From Candidatus Poribacteria bacterium (GTDB lineage: Bacteria > Poribacteria > WGA-4E > PCPOR2b): 64,000 nucleotides of DNA. This document shows, piece by piece, positions 63,890-64,000 of the stretch; the first letter of the stretch is position 1, and each line of letters starts with the position of its first letter. The stretch is from contig JAPPKS010000027.1 of NCBI GenBank assembly GCA_028819845.1, positions 418,744-482,743 on the forward strand. Reading direction: 5' to 3'. Under the pieces are notes generated by a model. The model was not told the origin of the DNA and ran no database searches. It worked only from the letters and a program-made list of their open reading frames with translations. The translations under genes were made by a program, and so were the position numbers.

Positions 63890-64000
63890 CTTCCAGCAAT
63901 GTCGGTAATTCCCAAGCACGTTTAACCCTTCCGTACAGGAATTTCAATCAGTGAGACAGAGTTTAGTGGTAAGTCAGTAAGCAGTTGAATGACCGTAGAC

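Overview
The window reads as a chromosome segment of a Gram-negative-type bacterium, most like the Poribacteria / wider FCB lineages (inference). It has outer-membrane biogenesis genes (bamA, ompH/skp, lpxD, lolCD, lnt) together with phytanoyl-CoA-type dioxygenases, a Gfo/Idh/MocA oxidoreductase, a GH116 glycosidase and arrays of TolB-like propellers, a mixture I associate with sponge- and sea-associated Poribacteria. UGA is a normal stop here: several genes end in TGA, and prfB (release factor 2) is present with the classical programmed +1 frameshift. No rRNA, tRNA or CRISPR array was seen.

Layout. 1-15.5 kb: a mixed metabolic and regulatory stretch (coiled-coil membrane protein, GT9 glycosyltransferase, rpsU, APS kinase, histidine kinase, ECF sigma factor, STAS protein, GH116, PhyH, Gfo/Idh/MocA, a membrane multihaem cytochrome with TPRs, SDR). 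15.6-25.7 kb: a reduced dcw cluster, rsmH-ftsL-ftsI-murE-(alpha/beta hydrolase)-membrane-anchored murF-ddl-mraY, from a consensus promoter. 26-33.7 kb: lnt, prfB, lysS, lolC, lolD, ilvE-like. 33.8-38.9 kb: bamA-ompH-lpxD-polysaccharide deacetylase. 38.9-44.0 kb: an archaeal-type ether-lipid cluster. 44.2-49.2 kb: hrcA-grpE-dnaK-dnaJ under a perfect CIRCE operator. 49.3-51.4 kb: two flavin oxidoreductases. 51.5-59.9 kb: four TolB-like propeller proteins and a lipoprotein on the minus strand. 59.9-64 kb: a repeat-rich, mobile-element-like stretch with an RHH protein, a tyrosine recombinase beside palindromic sites, a zinc ribbon and a second PhyH.

The most exciting system is the lipid cluster: two UbiA prenyltransferases, a SpoU methyltransferase, a 2x[4Fe-4S] ferredoxin, a geranylgeranyl reductase (GGR) and a group-II-like geranylgeranylglyceryl phosphate synthase (GGGPS). 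Together they could make, join and saturate archaeal-type isoprenoid ether lipids. The GGR frame is intact from 42012 to 43205 except for one TGA at codon 46, exactly where the family has the Cys of its PVRCAEG motif. A 7-bp stem with a GUC loop starts 14 nt after this TGA, with the loop at the distance expected for a bacterial SECIS. I infer a selenocysteine-containing GGR, fed by the ferredoxin whose stop codon overlaps the GGR start.

A second unexpected signal is a 15-residue C-terminal motif (V-x-P-x-x-K-[LR]-x-[ST]-x-W-[GA]-x-[MIL]-K) at the very end of all five exported proteins of the 51.5-59.9 kb block. One of these is an unrelated NTF2-like lipoprotein, so the motif looks like a sorting or anchoring tag rather than part of the propeller fold.
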